Assembly (NCBI GenBank): GCA_030746635.1
Contig: JASLMH010000003.1
Location: forward strand, 1 to 63,659
DNA length: 63,659 bases
Reading direction: 5' to 3'
Source: Alphaproteobacteria bacterium
Lineage (GTDB): Bacteria; Pseudomonadota; Alphaproteobacteria; GCA-2731375
Of the stretch, positions 25,435 through 33,926 are shown piece after piece. The notes below the pieces were generated by a model, which was not told the DNA's origin, ran no database searches, and saw only the letters and a program-made list of their open reading frames with translations. Made by a program: the position numbers and the translations under genes. Each line of letters opens with the position of its first letter. Within the stretch, counting starts at the first letter, position 1.

Positions 25435-25992
25435 ATGAGAGTGGAACCGCTGACCGTGCCGAGCTGCCCCTGGTACCTGAAGCCGTTCTTCTGGAACCAG
25501 CGCCGCAAATACGGCGAGGATCTGCAGGCCGCCCTGATCTGGGCCCGGATACCCAGGGTGTTTCTCGGCGTGGCGACGCTGTACGGCCAGATCGACCGCG
25601 GCACCTCGCCGATCCCGCCGACCCTGCGCTCGCTTATCACCGTACGGGTTTCGCAGCTCAATGGCTGCCATTTCTGCGTCGATCTGAATTCCGCCACCCT
25701 GCTCAAGCGCGGCGTCGGCATGGACAAGGTGATGGCGTTGGCCGACTGGCGGGACAGCGAGATGTTCGACGACCGCGAACGGGCCACCCTGGACTATGCC
25801 GAGGCGATGACCCAAGGCGCCGGCGAGATACCCGATTCCCTGGTCGATAGGGTGAAGCGCCATTTCGACGGCGATGCCCTGGTCGATCTGACGGCGTTGA
25901 TCGCCTTTCAGAACATGTCCAGCAAGTTCAACAGCGCCCTGGCGGTGCCGCCGCAGGGGTTCTGTCCGTTGCCCGGGCAGGTGGCGTCATGA
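25435..25992 (+). CDS. Carboxymuconolactone decarboxylase/AhpD-like protein
   Basis: Protein of 185 residues starting at 'MRVEPLTVPSCPWYLKPFFW', with GGAG upstream. The core 'LRSLITVRVSQLNGCHFCVD' carries the CxxC of AhpD-like peroxidoredoxins, but the downstream His of the usual CxxC-xxx-H is replaced ('CVDLNSA'). It may act as a peroxidase, a thiol oxidoreductase or a decarboxylase. The stop overlaps the SDR start as ATGA, showing translational coupling. Confidence 0.85.
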   Translation: MRVEPLTVPSCPWYLKPFFWNQRRKYGEDLQAALIWARIPRVFLGVATLYGQIDRGTSPIPPTLRSLITVRVSQLNGCHFCVDLNSATLLKRGVGMDKVMALADWRDSEMFDDRERATLDYAEAMTQGAGEIPDSLVDRVKRHFDGDALVDLTALIAFQNMSSKFNSALAVPPQGFCPLPGQVAS

Positions 25993-26753
25993 GCGAAGCT
26001 TCGTCGTTGCACGGGGCGGTGGCGGTGGTCACCGGCGCGGCCCATGGCATCGGCCGAGCCACCGCCCTGCGGCTGGCGGCGGTCGGCGCCCGACTGGTGG
26101 CGATCGACCGGGACGAGGAACAGCTCGCGGACACGGCCGGGGCGATCGTTACCGGCGGCGGCGAATGCCACCCCTGGGCCGTCGACTGCACCGATCGTGC
26201 CGCCGTGGAAGCCGCCTTCAATGGCATCGAGGCCGCCCTGGGGCCGGTCGATATCCTGGTCAACAATGTCGGGCAGAGCGCCCGCGAGGCGGCCAGCGAA
26301 TTCTGGTGCTCGACACCCGAGACCTGGGATTTCGTCCTGGATGTATCGCTGAAATCGGCCATGTTGTGCGCCCGCCAAGTGGTGCCCGGCATGCGCCGGC
26401 GGCGGGCCGGTGCCATCGTCAACATGTCCTCGGACGTGGCCTTGATCGGCGATACCGGCATCGTCGACTATGTTGCCGCCAAGGCCGGCGTCATCGGATT
26501 CACTCGTGGCCTGGCGCGGGAATTGGCGCCGTTCCAGGTACGGGTCAACGCGGTCGCCCCCGGCGCCATCCGCACCCGGGCCCATGACAGCCTGCCCGGG
26601 GAGGTGATCGATCGGGTACGCGACAACGTGCCCATGGGCTGGGTCGCCGAGCCCGAGGAGGTGGCCAAGGCGATCCTGTTCCTGGCCAGCGACCAGGCCG
26701 CCTATATCACCGGCCATACCCTGGTCATCGACGGCGGCCGGCACATGCTGTAG
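25989..26753 (+). CDS. Short-chain dehydrogenase/reductase
   Basis: Protein of 254 residues with the classical SDR signature: nucleotide-binding 'VVTGAAHGIGRATALRLAA', 'DILVNNVGQ' (NNxG), catalytic Ser in 'IVNMSSDVALIG' and YxxxK in 'VDYVAAKAGVIG'. C-terminal 'YITGHTLVIDGGRHML' is typical. Last gene of the three-gene operon. Cofactor preference (acidic Asp at the end of strand 2, 'LVAIDRDEE') favours NAD(H). Confidence 0.92.
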   Translation: MSEASSLHGAVAVVTGAAHGIGRATALRLAAVGARLVAIDRDEEQLADTAGAIVTGGGECHPWAVDCTDRAAVEAAFNGIEAALGPVDILVNNVGQSAREAASEFWCSTPETWDFVLDVSLKSAMLCARQVVPGMRRRRAGAIVNMSSDVALIGDTGIVDYVAAKAGVIGFTRGLARELAPFQVRVNAVAPGAIRTRAHDSLPGEVIDRVRDNVPMGWVAEPEEVAKAILFLASDQAAYITGHTLVIDGGRHML

Positions 26754-26772
26754 CGCCGCCCGGGGGCCGCTG

Positions 26773-28206
26773 TCAGAGGGGCAGATCCGGACGCCGCTGG
26801 GCCCAGGGCCGGGCCGCCTCGAACAGGGCGGCGGCCCGCAGCAGGCGGGCTTCGCCATGCCACGGCGCGACCAGTTGCAGGCCCACCGGCAGGCCGTTGG
26901 CGGCGAAGCCGCAGGGCAGGGTCATGGCCGGGTGGCCGGTCAGGTTGAAGGGATGGGTATAGGGATACCAGGCGGCGCGCAGGGAGCCGGCCGCCTGGCC
27001 GGCGATCTCCACCTGACCCAGCGGGTCACTGTCGATCGGTACGGCGGTGCGGGTCAGGGTCGGCATGACGATCAGGTCATGGTCCTCGAACCAACCCTGG
27101 ACCTGGCGGAACAGCTCGGACCGCAGCCGCGCCGCGTCCTGCAGCTCGACGGCGGAATAGGCGTTGCCCTTGCCGACCTGGGCCAGCAGGGATGGGTCCA
27201 TGCGGTTCGCCGACTGGGCCACCAGGTGTTGGAAGCGGCTGGCCCAGACCGAATGGGTGATGACCAGCCAGGTCGGTTCGGTATTGGTGAAATCGTCCGC
27301 CTGGGCCTCGACCCGCGCGCCCAAGTCCTCGAACACCGGCAGACAGGCCTCGGTCATGGCCAGAATTTCCGGCTCGATGGCGGTGTTGCCCAGGTAGGGC
27401 CGCCAGGCCAAGCGCAGGCCGGTCAGATCGCCGGAGCCGTCCGCCGCCGCCTGGAAATCGGGCTCCTCGAGGCCGAGCGAAAAGGGATCGCAGGGGTCCG
27501 GGCCGGCCATGATCTGCAGCATCAGGGCGCTGTCGGCAACGGTCCGGGTTATCGGCCCCATGTATGTCAGGTTGCCGAAGATGTCGGCCGCCTGATCATG
27601 GGGAATGCGGCCCAGGCTCGCCTTCAGGCCAACCACGCCGCAGCAGGCGGCCGGGATGCGGATGGAACCGCCGCCGTCGGTGCCCAGGGCCAGCGGCGCC
27701 AGGCCGGCCGCCGCCGCCGCCGCCGCGCCGCCGCTGGAGCCGCCGGCGGTATGGCCGGCCGACCAGGGATTGGCGGTGCGGCCGAACAGCGGCCCCTCGG
27801 TCAGCGGCTTGTGGCCGAATTCCGGTGTCGTCGTCTTGCCGATCAGGATGGCGCCCGCCGCCTTCAGCCGCGCCACCGTCAGGGAATCGCCGGTGGGGAC
27901 GTTGTCGGCCATGGTCAGGGATCCGAACGTGGTCCGCACGCCGGCGGTGTTGACCAGATCCTTGACCGAGAACGGCACCCCGTGCAGTGGACCCGGTGGG
28001 TCGCCACGGGCCAGCGCGGCCTCGGCCTCGCGCGCCGCCGCCAGGGCCCCATCGTGGCAGACGGTGATGAAGGCGTTCAGGCCGGGCTGGCTGGCGTCGA
28101 TACGTGACAGTACCGCCTCGACGACCTCCACCGGCGAGGTCTCGCCGGCGGCGATCAGGGTGGCCAGTTCGATCGCCGGCAGCCAGCAAGGCTCGTCCGC
28201 CGCCAA
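26773..28206 (-). CDS. Amidase (amidase-signature family)
   Basis: Protein of 477 residues with a TTG start. The Ser-cisSer-Lys triad is visible: Lys in 'GVPFSVKDLVNTAGVRTTFG', the Ser-rich 'HTAGGSSGGAAAAAAAGLAP', and the nucleophile region 'LGTDGGGSIRIPAACCGVVG'. Hydrolyses an amide to acid and ammonia; substrate unknown. It begins two bases after the serine hydrolase stop on the same strand, so the two hydrolases are one operon, and may successively open an ester or lactam and an amide. Confidence 0.92.
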   Translation of the reverse strand: MAADEPCWLPAIELATLIAAGETSPVEVVEAVLSRIDASQPGLNAFITVCHDGALAAAREAEAALARGDPPGPLHGVPFSVKDLVNTAGVRTTFGSLTMADNVPTGDSLTVARLKAAGAILIGKTTTPEFGHKPLTEGPLFGRTANPWSAGHTAGGSSGGAAAAAAAGLAPLALGTDGGGSIRIPAACCGVVGLKASLGRIPHDQAADIFGNLTYMGPITRTVADSALMLQIMAGPDPCDPFSLGLEEPDFQAAADGSGDLTGLRLAWRPYLGNTAIEPEILAMTEACLPVFEDLGARVEAQADDFTNTEPTWLVITHSVWASRFQHLVAQSANRMDPSLLAQVGKGNAYSAVELQDAARLRSELFRQVQGWFEDHDLIVMPTLTRTAVPIDSDPLGQVEIAGQAAGSLRAAWYPYTHPFNLTGHPAMTLPCGFAANGLPVGLQLVAPWHGEARLLRAAALFEAARPWAQRRPDLPL

Positions 28207-28208
28207 GG

Positions 28209-29327
28209 TCAGGGACCCTCGATGGCGCCGATTGTGCGCTCGATCAACTCGTTCATGTGCTCGTCGGCCAGCCAGCGCGAGACCAGGACCAGGTCATGGG
28301 CCGGCTCGACGAGGATGGTGTTGCCGCCGGCCCCCACCGCCGCCACGGCCTCCGCCGAAGCGGCCGGATAGCGCTCCCGGTCGGTATTCAGCCACCACAG
28401 ATAGCCGTAGTCGGGCTTGATCTCGCAGGGCCTCAGCATCCGCTCGAGCCAATCCTCCGGCAGGATCCGCTTGTCGGCCCAACGACCGCGGTTCAGCACC
28501 AGTTGACCGAGCCGGGCCTGGTCCTCGGCGCCGATCCACAGGCCGCCGCCCCAGTGCGAGCCGCCCGGCACCGACGGCATGGCGATGCCGTCGATAGTGA
28601 CGCTGGCATTGCGATAGGCATTCCAGGACCAGTCGTCCGAGGCGCCGATCGGCCGCATGACCCGCTCCCGCAGCACCTCCGCCAGCGGCCGGCGAAAGAC
28701 CTGCAACAGCGACAGGCTCAACCGGTTGACCCGGACGTCGTTGTATTCCCAATGGCTGCCGGGCGTTCGCAGGTCCCGGTGCTGGCCCTTGCGGGAATTG
28801 TCCGCGCCGGCCCCGACCTGGCGGTTGCGATCGATCAGGTCGGGCTTGTCCCATAGGGTGCCTTCCCATTCGCTGGTCTGCTGCAACAGGTGATGCCAGG
28901 TGATGGCGCGGTTCTGCGGCGTGTCGAAAGCGTCGTCCAGCGCCGCCTCGGCCAGGCAGTCGTGGACATCGCCGATCAGGCCATCGGCGACGGCGATGCC
29001 GGCCAGGACTGCCAGGTAGCTCTTGGCCACTGAAAAGGTCATGTCGGCGCGCCCAGGATCGCCCCAGGTGGCGGCGATGCGCCCGTGCCGGGCGATCACG
29101 CCGGCCGGACCGCCGCGCGGCCTGGTCGGCCCCAGCACCTCGTTCCAGGGCGGTGGCTCGAACTCGCCCTTGCCCAGCACGTCGTCGACATTGCGCGACC
29201 AGGCCACTTCGTGATTCTCGGCAAAGGCCACGGCGTCGGCCAGGCCGTCGGTCCGGAAGCCCAGCTCATCGGGCGCGCCGGTATCCCAGGCAGCGGCGTT
29301 CCGGGGAAGGTCATCTTGCTTCAACAT
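28209..29327 (-). CDS. Serine hydrolase (beta-lactamase class C/esterase family)
   Basis: Protein of 372 residues. SxxK is 'MTFSVAKSYLAVLAG', the Tyr-x-Asn element is 'WEYNDVRVN'. There is no signal peptide, so it is cytoplasmic and more likely an esterase or amide hydrolase than a secreted beta-lactamase. It is the first gene of a two-gene operon with the amidase and is divergent from the SLC13 transporter (98-base intergenic region), which suggests import followed by hydrolysis of one compound. Confidence 0.88.
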   Translation of the reverse strand: MLKQDDLPRNAAAWDTGAPDELGFRTDGLADAVAFAENHEVAWSRNVDDVLGKGEFEPPPWNEVLGPTRPRGGPAGVIARHGRIAATWGDPGRADMTFSVAKSYLAVLAGIAVADGLIGDVHDCLAEAALDDAFDTPQNRAITWHHLLQQTSEWEGTLWDKPDLIDRNRQVGAGADNSRKGQHRDLRTPGSHWEYNDVRVNRLSLSLLQVFRRPLAEVLRERVMRPIGASDDWSWNAYRNASVTIDGIAMPSVPGGSHWGGGLWIGAEDQARLGQLVLNRGRWADKRILPEDWLERMLRPCEIKPDYGYLWWLNTDRERYPAASAEAVAAVGAGGNTILVEPAHDLVLVSRWLADEHMNELIERTIGAIEGP

Positions 29328-29425
29328 GCCTCGATATTAGCACGGCGTTGCCGGGGTGTTAGGATCGGCGCCATGCCGCCCAATGTCGACAATATCCGCC
29401 GGGCCGCCGGCCCGCTCGCGCACCC

Positions 29426-30802
29426 GTGGTGAAGCCATCGCATCTGGTGGCCGGCGCCGGTTTGCTGGCGGCCGGCGCCCTGGCCCTGTGGCCGCCGCCG
29501 GGACTGCCCGTGGAAGGGGCCCGGGCCGGCGCCCTGGTCGTCGCTACGGTGGTGCTGCTGGCCACCGGCGCGTTGCCGGAATTCGTCACCGCGATCCTGT
29601 TCTTCGTGGTGGCGATGCTGTTTGCCGTGGCGCCGGCGGAGGTGGTGTTCTCCGGCTTCCATTCGGCCGGGTTCTGGATCGTCTTCGGCGGTCTGGTGAT
29701 CGGCGTCGGGGTGCGCGGCACCGGTTTGGCCGGCCGTTTGGCGCATGCGATCACCGGCCGATTCGGCCGTCGCTACGCCGCCATCATCACCGGCATGGTG
29801 GTGGTCGGCGTCGCCCTGTCGTTCCTGATGCCATCGACCATGGGCCGGATCCTGATCCTGATGCCCATCGTCCTGGCGATGGCGGACGGCTTCGGCTACG
29901 GCCCGGGCAGCAACGGCCGGGCCGGGCTGGTGCTGGCCTCGTCGTTCGGCACCATGATCCCGGGCTTCGCGATCCTGCCGGCGACCCTGCCGGCCGTGGT
30001 GCTGATCGGCGCCAGCCAGACCCAGTTCGGCATCGCGCCGGTCTACGGCACCTGGCTGCTGCTGCATTTCCCCGTCCTCGGCATATTGAAGGCGGTGGCC
30101 ATCATCGTCCTGACCATTTGGCTGTTCCCCGAACAGGACGCCAAGGCCACGCCGGCGGTCGAGGCGCCGGGCGCCATGGCGGGGAGGGAGCGGCTGATGG
30201 TGCTGCTGTTGAGCCTGGCGCTGGTGTTGTGGATGACTGATTTCCTGCACCACATCTCGCCGGCCTGGGTGGCCATGGGCGTGGCCGCCGTGATCGTCTT
30301 GCCGTTTGTCGGCATCGTCTCGCCGCAGGACTTCGACAGCAAGCTGAACTTCGCCTCGCTGTTCTATGTCGGCGGCGTGCTTGGCCTGGGCGGCGTGATG
30401 GCGCATGGCGGGCTGGGCGATTGGCTGGCCCAGAACGCCTTGGAACTGCTGGATCTGCGGCCCGGCCGGGATGGTTGGAATTTCGCCGCCGTCAGCACCC
30501 TATCCAGCCTGCTGGCCATGCTGGCGACCCAGCCCAGCGCGCCGGCCATCCTGACCCCGCTGGCGCCCCACATCGCCGAGGCGACCGCACTGCCCATCGA
30601 AACCGTGCTGATGATGATCGTGGTCGGCTTCTCCGCCCTGGTGCTGCCCTATCAGACGCCGCCATTGGTGGTGGCCATGCAGTTGGGCAGCGTTCCGATG
30701 CGCCAGGGCAACAAATTGTGTTTGGCCCTGCTGGCGGTAACGGTCGTCTTGTTGCTGCCGTTGGATTATCTTTGGTGGCGGGCGCTGGGTTGGTTCGGCT
30801 GA
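29426..30802 (+). CDS. SLC13/DASS-family anion permease
   Basis: Protein of 458 residues with about 11 membrane spans. The start is one of two consecutive GTG codons; no ATG is available. Features include 'FVTAILFFVVAMLFAVAPAE', 'SFGTMIPGFAILPATLPAVV' and the C-terminal 'LATQPSAPAILTPLAPHIAE', corresponding to the Ser-Asn/Gln-Thr sodium and carboxylate sites. Expected substrate: di- or tricarboxylate, sulfate or a related anion. It is divergent from the serine hydrolase/amidase pair and 10 bases upstream of the DUF1489 gene. Confidence 0.9.
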   Translation: MVKPSHLVAGAGLLAAGALALWPPPGLPVEGARAGALVVATVVLLATGALPEFVTAILFFVVAMLFAVAPAEVVFSGFHSAGFWIVFGGLVIGVGVRGTGLAGRLAHAITGRFGRRYAAIITGMVVVGVALSFLMPSTMGRILILMPIVLAMADGFGYGPGSNGRAGLVLASSFGTMIPGFAILPATLPAVVLIGASQTQFGIAPVYGTWLLLHFPVLGILKAVAIIVLTIWLFPEQDAKATPAVEAPGAMAGRERLMVLLLSLALVLWMTDFLHHISPAWVAMGVAAVIVLPFVGIVSPQDFDSKLNFASLFYVGGVLGLGGVMAHGGLGDWLAQNALELLDLRPGRDGWNFAAVSTLSSLLAMLATQPSAPAILTPLAPHIAEATALPIETVLMMIVVGFSALVLPYQTPPLVVAMQLGSVPMRQGNKLCLALLAVTVVLLLPLDYLWWRALGWFG

Positions 30803-30812
30803 TGGATTTCGG

Positions 30813-31256
30813 ATGACTGTGCATCTTTTGAAACTGTGCGTGGGCACCGACAGCATCGACCATCTGGTCGAGTGGCAGGCCGCCCGCCGGGCCGCCCGAG
30901 CGGCCAATGGCGAACCGGCGGAGAGTGTCCATCGCACCCGCCACCGGCCCCGGCGCGGGGCGGAGGTGCTGGACGGTGGTTCGATCTATTGGATCATCAA
31001 GGGCTTCATCCGCGTCCGCCAACGCATCATCCGCCTGGACGAGATCAGCGACGACGAATTCGGCAAGCGCTGCGGCCTGGTGCTGGACCCGAAATTGGTG
31101 CGCACCGCCTTGCAGGCCCGGCGGCCGCATCAGGGCTGGCGCTACCTGGAAACCAAGGACGCGCCGATGGATCTGCCGGACGGCGAATGGGCGGCCGACG
31201 ATGGCGGCCCACCACCCGAGATGGCCGCGGCGCTGCGCGAACTGGGGCTGATCTGA
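30813..31256 (+). CDS. DUF1489-family protein
   Basis: Protein of 147 residues: 'LLKLCVGTDSIDHLVEWQA' at the start and 'GGSIYWIIKGFIRVRQRIIR' in the centre, then 'PHQGWRYLETKDAPMDLPDG'. This domain of unknown function is found almost only in alphaproteobacteria and is one of my reasons for the taxonomic call. No function is established. It lies downstream of the SLC13 gene on the same strand. Confidence 0.88.
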   Translation: MTVHLLKLCVGTDSIDHLVEWQAARRAARAANGEPAESVHRTRHRPRRGAEVLDGGSIYWIIKGFIRVRQRIIRLDEISDDEFGKRCGLVLDPKLVRTALQARRPHQGWRYLETKDAPMDLPDGEWAADDGGPPPEMAAALRELGLI

Positions 31257-31292
31257 TCAGGCGATTCGCACCGTTATGGCGCGAAATCGGCC

Positions 31293-31757
31293 TCACGACT
31301 TGTCGATGTCGTTGAATTCCTGGTTCAGGGCATATTCGTCGGAGGCGACGTGCTCTTCGACCCGGCCGGCGCGTTTTTCCAGTTCGGCGAACTTGGCCCG
31401 CAATTTGGAAAAATCAAGCCCGCCGTCGGCCGACGAAGCGGCCGTCGCGCCGGAGGGGGCGCCCTGGTAGCTCGGCTGCCGCGGTCCCTCGGTGAACGTA
31501 CGGCGGGTCTGCTCCATCGCCCGATCGACGGCGGCCTCGACCTTGCCGGGGTGGCTGACCCAATACCACGAGGCCAGGAAGGCGACGATGGCCAGCGGCG
31601 CGCTCATGATGAACAGCATCACGAAGCCGACGATCACCACGCCCTTCGGGATGCCGAACTTCCTGGCCAGGCCCCGGACGGTGCGGCTGATGAAGCCGCC
31701 GCGTCGGTGGTGATACCTGGCGCCGCGTGAACGGCGGGGTCGGTGACAACAACTCAT
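31293..31757 (-). CDS. Third gene of psp operon, PspC-like membrane protein
   Basis: Protein of 154 residues, start ATG overlapping the pspB stop as ATGA. After a basic, Cys/His-rich N-terminus comes 'TVRGLARKFGIPKGVVIVGF' and a long hydrophobic helix, resembling a degenerate PspC domain. The C-terminal half is a soluble coiled-coil ('LDFSKLRAKFAELEKRAGRV'). Probably cooperates with PspB at the inner membrane to sense envelope stress and release PspF from PspA. The family match is weak, hence no symbol. Confidence 0.6.
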   Translation of the reverse strand: MSCCHRPRRSRGARYHHRRGGFISRTVRGLARKFGIPKGVVIVGFVMLFIMSAPLAIVAFLASWYWVSHPGKVEAAVDRAMEQTRRTFTEGPRQPSYQGAPSGATAASSADGGLDFSKLRAKFAELEKRAGRVEEHVASDEYALNQEFNDIDKS

Positions 31758-32002
31758 TTGTTCCTCCAATCGGCACCGTCGGCGTCGAGAATGGTTTCCA
31801 GCGCCTCGATCCGTTCCTCCAGACGCCCGGCGACCTCGCGTATCCGGCGCAGCTCCGTTCGCTCGACCACGGTCTGGCCCTGGCCGGCGCCCGCCTGCTT
31901 CATCTGTTTCCATTTGGTGATGTAGTGGAAGATCACCCAGAGCGGCGCGACGACCGACAGGAAGATGATCAGCGGGACGAAAAGAAAGCCGAAAAAACCC
32001 AT
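31754..32002 (-). CDS. pspB: PspB, envelope stress response membrane protein
   Basis: Protein of 82 residues. An N-terminal membrane anchor ('GFLFVPLIIFLSVVAPLWVI') is followed by 'HYITKWKQMK' and a leucine-zipper-like C-terminus 'RLEERIEALETILDADGADW', closely matching the PspB layout ('...LERILD...W'). GAGGAT precedes the ATG. Located between pspA and the third gene on the same strand, 47 bases after pspA. Confidence 0.88.
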   Translation of the reverse strand: MGFFGFLFVPLIIFLSVVAPLWVIFHYITKWKQMKQAGAGQGQTVVERTELRRIREVAGRLEERIEALETILDADGADWRNK

Positions 32003-32049
32003 GATTATCCTCGTTTATCCGATGCCGTCGGCAACGCCCAGGATGATGA

Positions 32050-32724
32050 TCATCCCTGGTTCCGCTGCTTGGCAAGCTTGGCCTTCATCTCGCGCAATTC
32101 GTCCTCGACTTCCGATTCCGCCGCCAGATCCGTGAACTCGTCGTCCAGGGTCCGTTCCTTGCCCAGGTCATAGGATTCGGCGTCGGCCTCCAATTCGTCG
32201 ATGCGCCGCTCCAGCGTCTCGTAGCGGGCCATGGCGTCGTCGATCCGCCCGTCGTGCAGCGTCCGTCGCATTGCAACGCGTTTGTTGGCCGCCGTCATCC
32301 GGATTTCCAAGGCCTTTTTCTTGGCTTTGGCCTCGGCCAGCTTGTTTTGCAACTGCGCCAGATCGTCATTGTACTTGGCCAGGCTTTCCTCGATCGCGGT
32401 CAATTCCGCGCGCAGGACGTCGGCCTGATCCTCCAGCTTGCGCTTGGCGACCAGGGCGGCCTTGGCCAGATCCTCGCGCTGTTTGGACAGGGCGAACTCG
32501 GCCTTGCCCTGCCATTCGCCCGCCGATGCCTCCAGCTTCTCCAGGCGGCGGCCGATCTCTTTCTTGTCGGCGATCGCCCGCACGGCGGCGGTCCGCACCT
32601 CGACCAGGGTGTCTTCCATCTCCTGGATCATCAGCCGGACCATCTTTTCCGGCTCTTCCGCCTTGTCGAGCAGGGAGTTGATGTTGGAGTGAACGATGTC
32701 GGTGATTCGGGAAAAGATCGTCAT
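32050..32724 (-). CDS. pspA: PspA, phage-shock protein A
   Basis: Protein of 224 residues, the canonical PspA/IM30 size, nearly all coiled-coil. The N-terminal amphipathic helix 'MTIFSRITDIVHSNINSLLD' and 'AEEPEKMVRLMIQEMEDTLV' are diagnostic. It is an ESCRT-III-like peripheral inner-membrane protein that seals membrane damage and, when idle, inhibits PspF. It is first in the minus-strand operon and is driven by a sigma-54 promoter at 32765-32781. Confidence 0.96.
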   Translation of the reverse strand: MTIFSRITDIVHSNINSLLDKAEEPEKMVRLMIQEMEDTLVEVRTAAVRAIADKKEIGRRLEKLEASAGEWQGKAEFALSKQREDLAKAALVAKRKLEDQADVLRAELTAIEESLAKYNDDLAQLQNKLAEAKAKKKALEIRMTAANKRVAMRRTLHDGRIDDAMARYETLERRIDELEADAESYDLGKERTLDDEFTDLAAESEVEDELREMKAKLAKQRNQG

Positions 32725-32764
32725 GTCGTCCTCGATGCTAGGGTTGCCTTTCTACAAATCACTG

Positions 32765-32781
32765 TGCAAAGGCCATGCCAA
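32765..32781 (-). promoter_or_regulatory. Sigma-54 (-24/-12) promoter of pspA
   Basis: Minus strand reads TTGGCATGGCCTTTGCA, with GG and GC separated by exactly ten bases, a near-perfect sigma-54 element. It lies about 40 bases before the pspA ATG. The regulator PspF is encoded divergently, as expected. Confidence 0.9.
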
Positions 32782-32834
32782 CTTTTTAAGTCATTGAATT
32801 CATTAGAATCTCTAGTTATCAGGCATGTGAAGCA

Positions 32835-32849
32835 TAGCGATAGTCGCTA
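32835..32849. promoter_or_regulatory. Palindrome 1, candidate PspF activator site
   Basis: TAGCGA-TAG-TCGCTA, a perfect 6-bp inverted repeat with 3-base spacer, about 60-70 bases upstream of the sigma-54 element. An identical half-site pair occurs again at 32867-32881. Confidence 0.75.
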
Positions 32850-32866
32850 AAATCGATCGCATTTAT

Positions 32867-32881
32867 TAGCGATTTTCGCTA
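32867..32881. promoter_or_regulatory. Palindrome 2, candidate PspF activator/autoregulatory site
   Basis: TAGCGA-TTT-TCGCTA, the same inverted repeat, centred 32 bp from the first, about three helical turns. It ends ten bases before the pspF ATG, where a ribosome binding site should be, so PspF binding may repress pspF while activating pspA. Confidence 0.75.
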
Positions 32882-32891
32882 TATTCTCCAT

Positions 32892-33920
32892 ATGCCTGAA
32901 CACCTGCCGGCTATCTTGGGCGAGGATCCGGTCTTTCTGGATGCGGTCGAACGCTGTTCGCGCCTGGCCCTGGTGCCCCGGCCCTGCCTGGTGGTGGGCG
33001 AGCGCGGCACCGGCAAGGAGTTGTTCGCGGCCCGGCTGCACTATCTGTCGCCGCGCTGGAACCAGCCGTTGGGGCGGATCAACTGCGCCGCCCTGACGGA
33101 AAGCCTGCTGGAGTCGGAACTGTTCGGGCACGAGGCGGGTGCCTTCACCGGGGCGCAACGGCGCCGGGCCGGCTTCTTCGAACGGGCCGACGGTGGCACC
33201 CTGATCCTGGACGAGATCGCCGATGCCTCGCCGGCCGTGCAGGAAAAATTGCTGCGGGTGGTGGAATACGGCGAGTTCGAGCGGGTCGGTGGATCGGACA
33301 CCCTGCAGGTCGACGTGCGGGTGATCGGCTCGACCAACGTCGATCTGCCCTCGTTGGCGGCGGCGGGCGGTTTTCGCCCGGACCTGTTGGACCGGCTGGC
33401 CTTCGATGTGATCACCATCCCGCCGCTGCGGGCCCGGCCGCAGGACATCCTGCCGCTGGCGGAGGCCTTCGGGCTGCAGATCGCCCGGGCCCTGGAGCTC
33501 GACGCGTTTCCCGGTTTTTCGCCGGCCGCCCTGCACAAGTTGTCGAACCACACCTGGCCCGGCAACGTCAGGGAGTTGCGCAACGCCGTCGAACGTTCGG
33601 TGTTCTGGGCCTTGCGGCATGGCGGCATGATCGATCAGCTGATCCTCGATCCTTTCGACAGCCCCTGGCGGCCGCCTTCTGGTTCGCGAACCGTGGGCGC
33701 CGGTGTCGAAGGCTCTCCGCCGAGGTCGATGCCGGTGCCGAAAGCCGAGACCGGATTCACGGCGGCGGTCGCCGCCTACGAACGGGGGCTTCTCGAAAAC
33801 GCCCTAAACACCACCCGGCACAACCAGGCGGAAGCGGCCCGTCGCCTGGACCTGAGCTATCACCAATTCCGGCGGCTGATGAAGAAACACGGGGTGCCGT
33901 CGCCGCGCTCCGCGGCCTGA
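32892..33920 (+). CDS. pspF: PspF, sigma-54 enhancer-binding protein of the psp response
   Basis: Protein of 342 residues. AAA+ core: Walker A 'VGERGTGKELFAARLHYLSP', the sigma-54-contacting 'GAFTGA' loop, Walker B 'GGTLILDEIADASPAVQEKL', and arginine-finger region. A C-terminal helix-turn-helix 'NQAEAARRLDLSYHQFRRLM' completes it. No N-terminal receiver domain, as in PspF, so activity is set by PspA binding. No clear Shine-Dalgarno sequence precedes the ATG. Divergent from pspA. Confidence 0.94.
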   Translation: MPEHLPAILGEDPVFLDAVERCSRLALVPRPCLVVGERGTGKELFAARLHYLSPRWNQPLGRINCAALTESLLESELFGHEAGAFTGAQRRRAGFFERADGGTLILDEIADASPAVQEKLLRVVEYGEFERVGGSDTLQVDVRVIGSTNVDLPSLAAAGGFRPDLLDRLAFDVITIPPLRARPQDILPLAEAFGLQIARALELDAFPGFSPAALHKLSNHTWPGNVRELRNAVERSVFWALRHGGMIDQLILDPFDSPWRPPSGSRTVGAGVEGSPPRSMPVPKAETGFTAAVAAYERGLLENALNTTRHNQAEAARRLDLSYHQFRRLMKKHGVPSPRSAA

Positions 33921-33926
33921 GACGCC

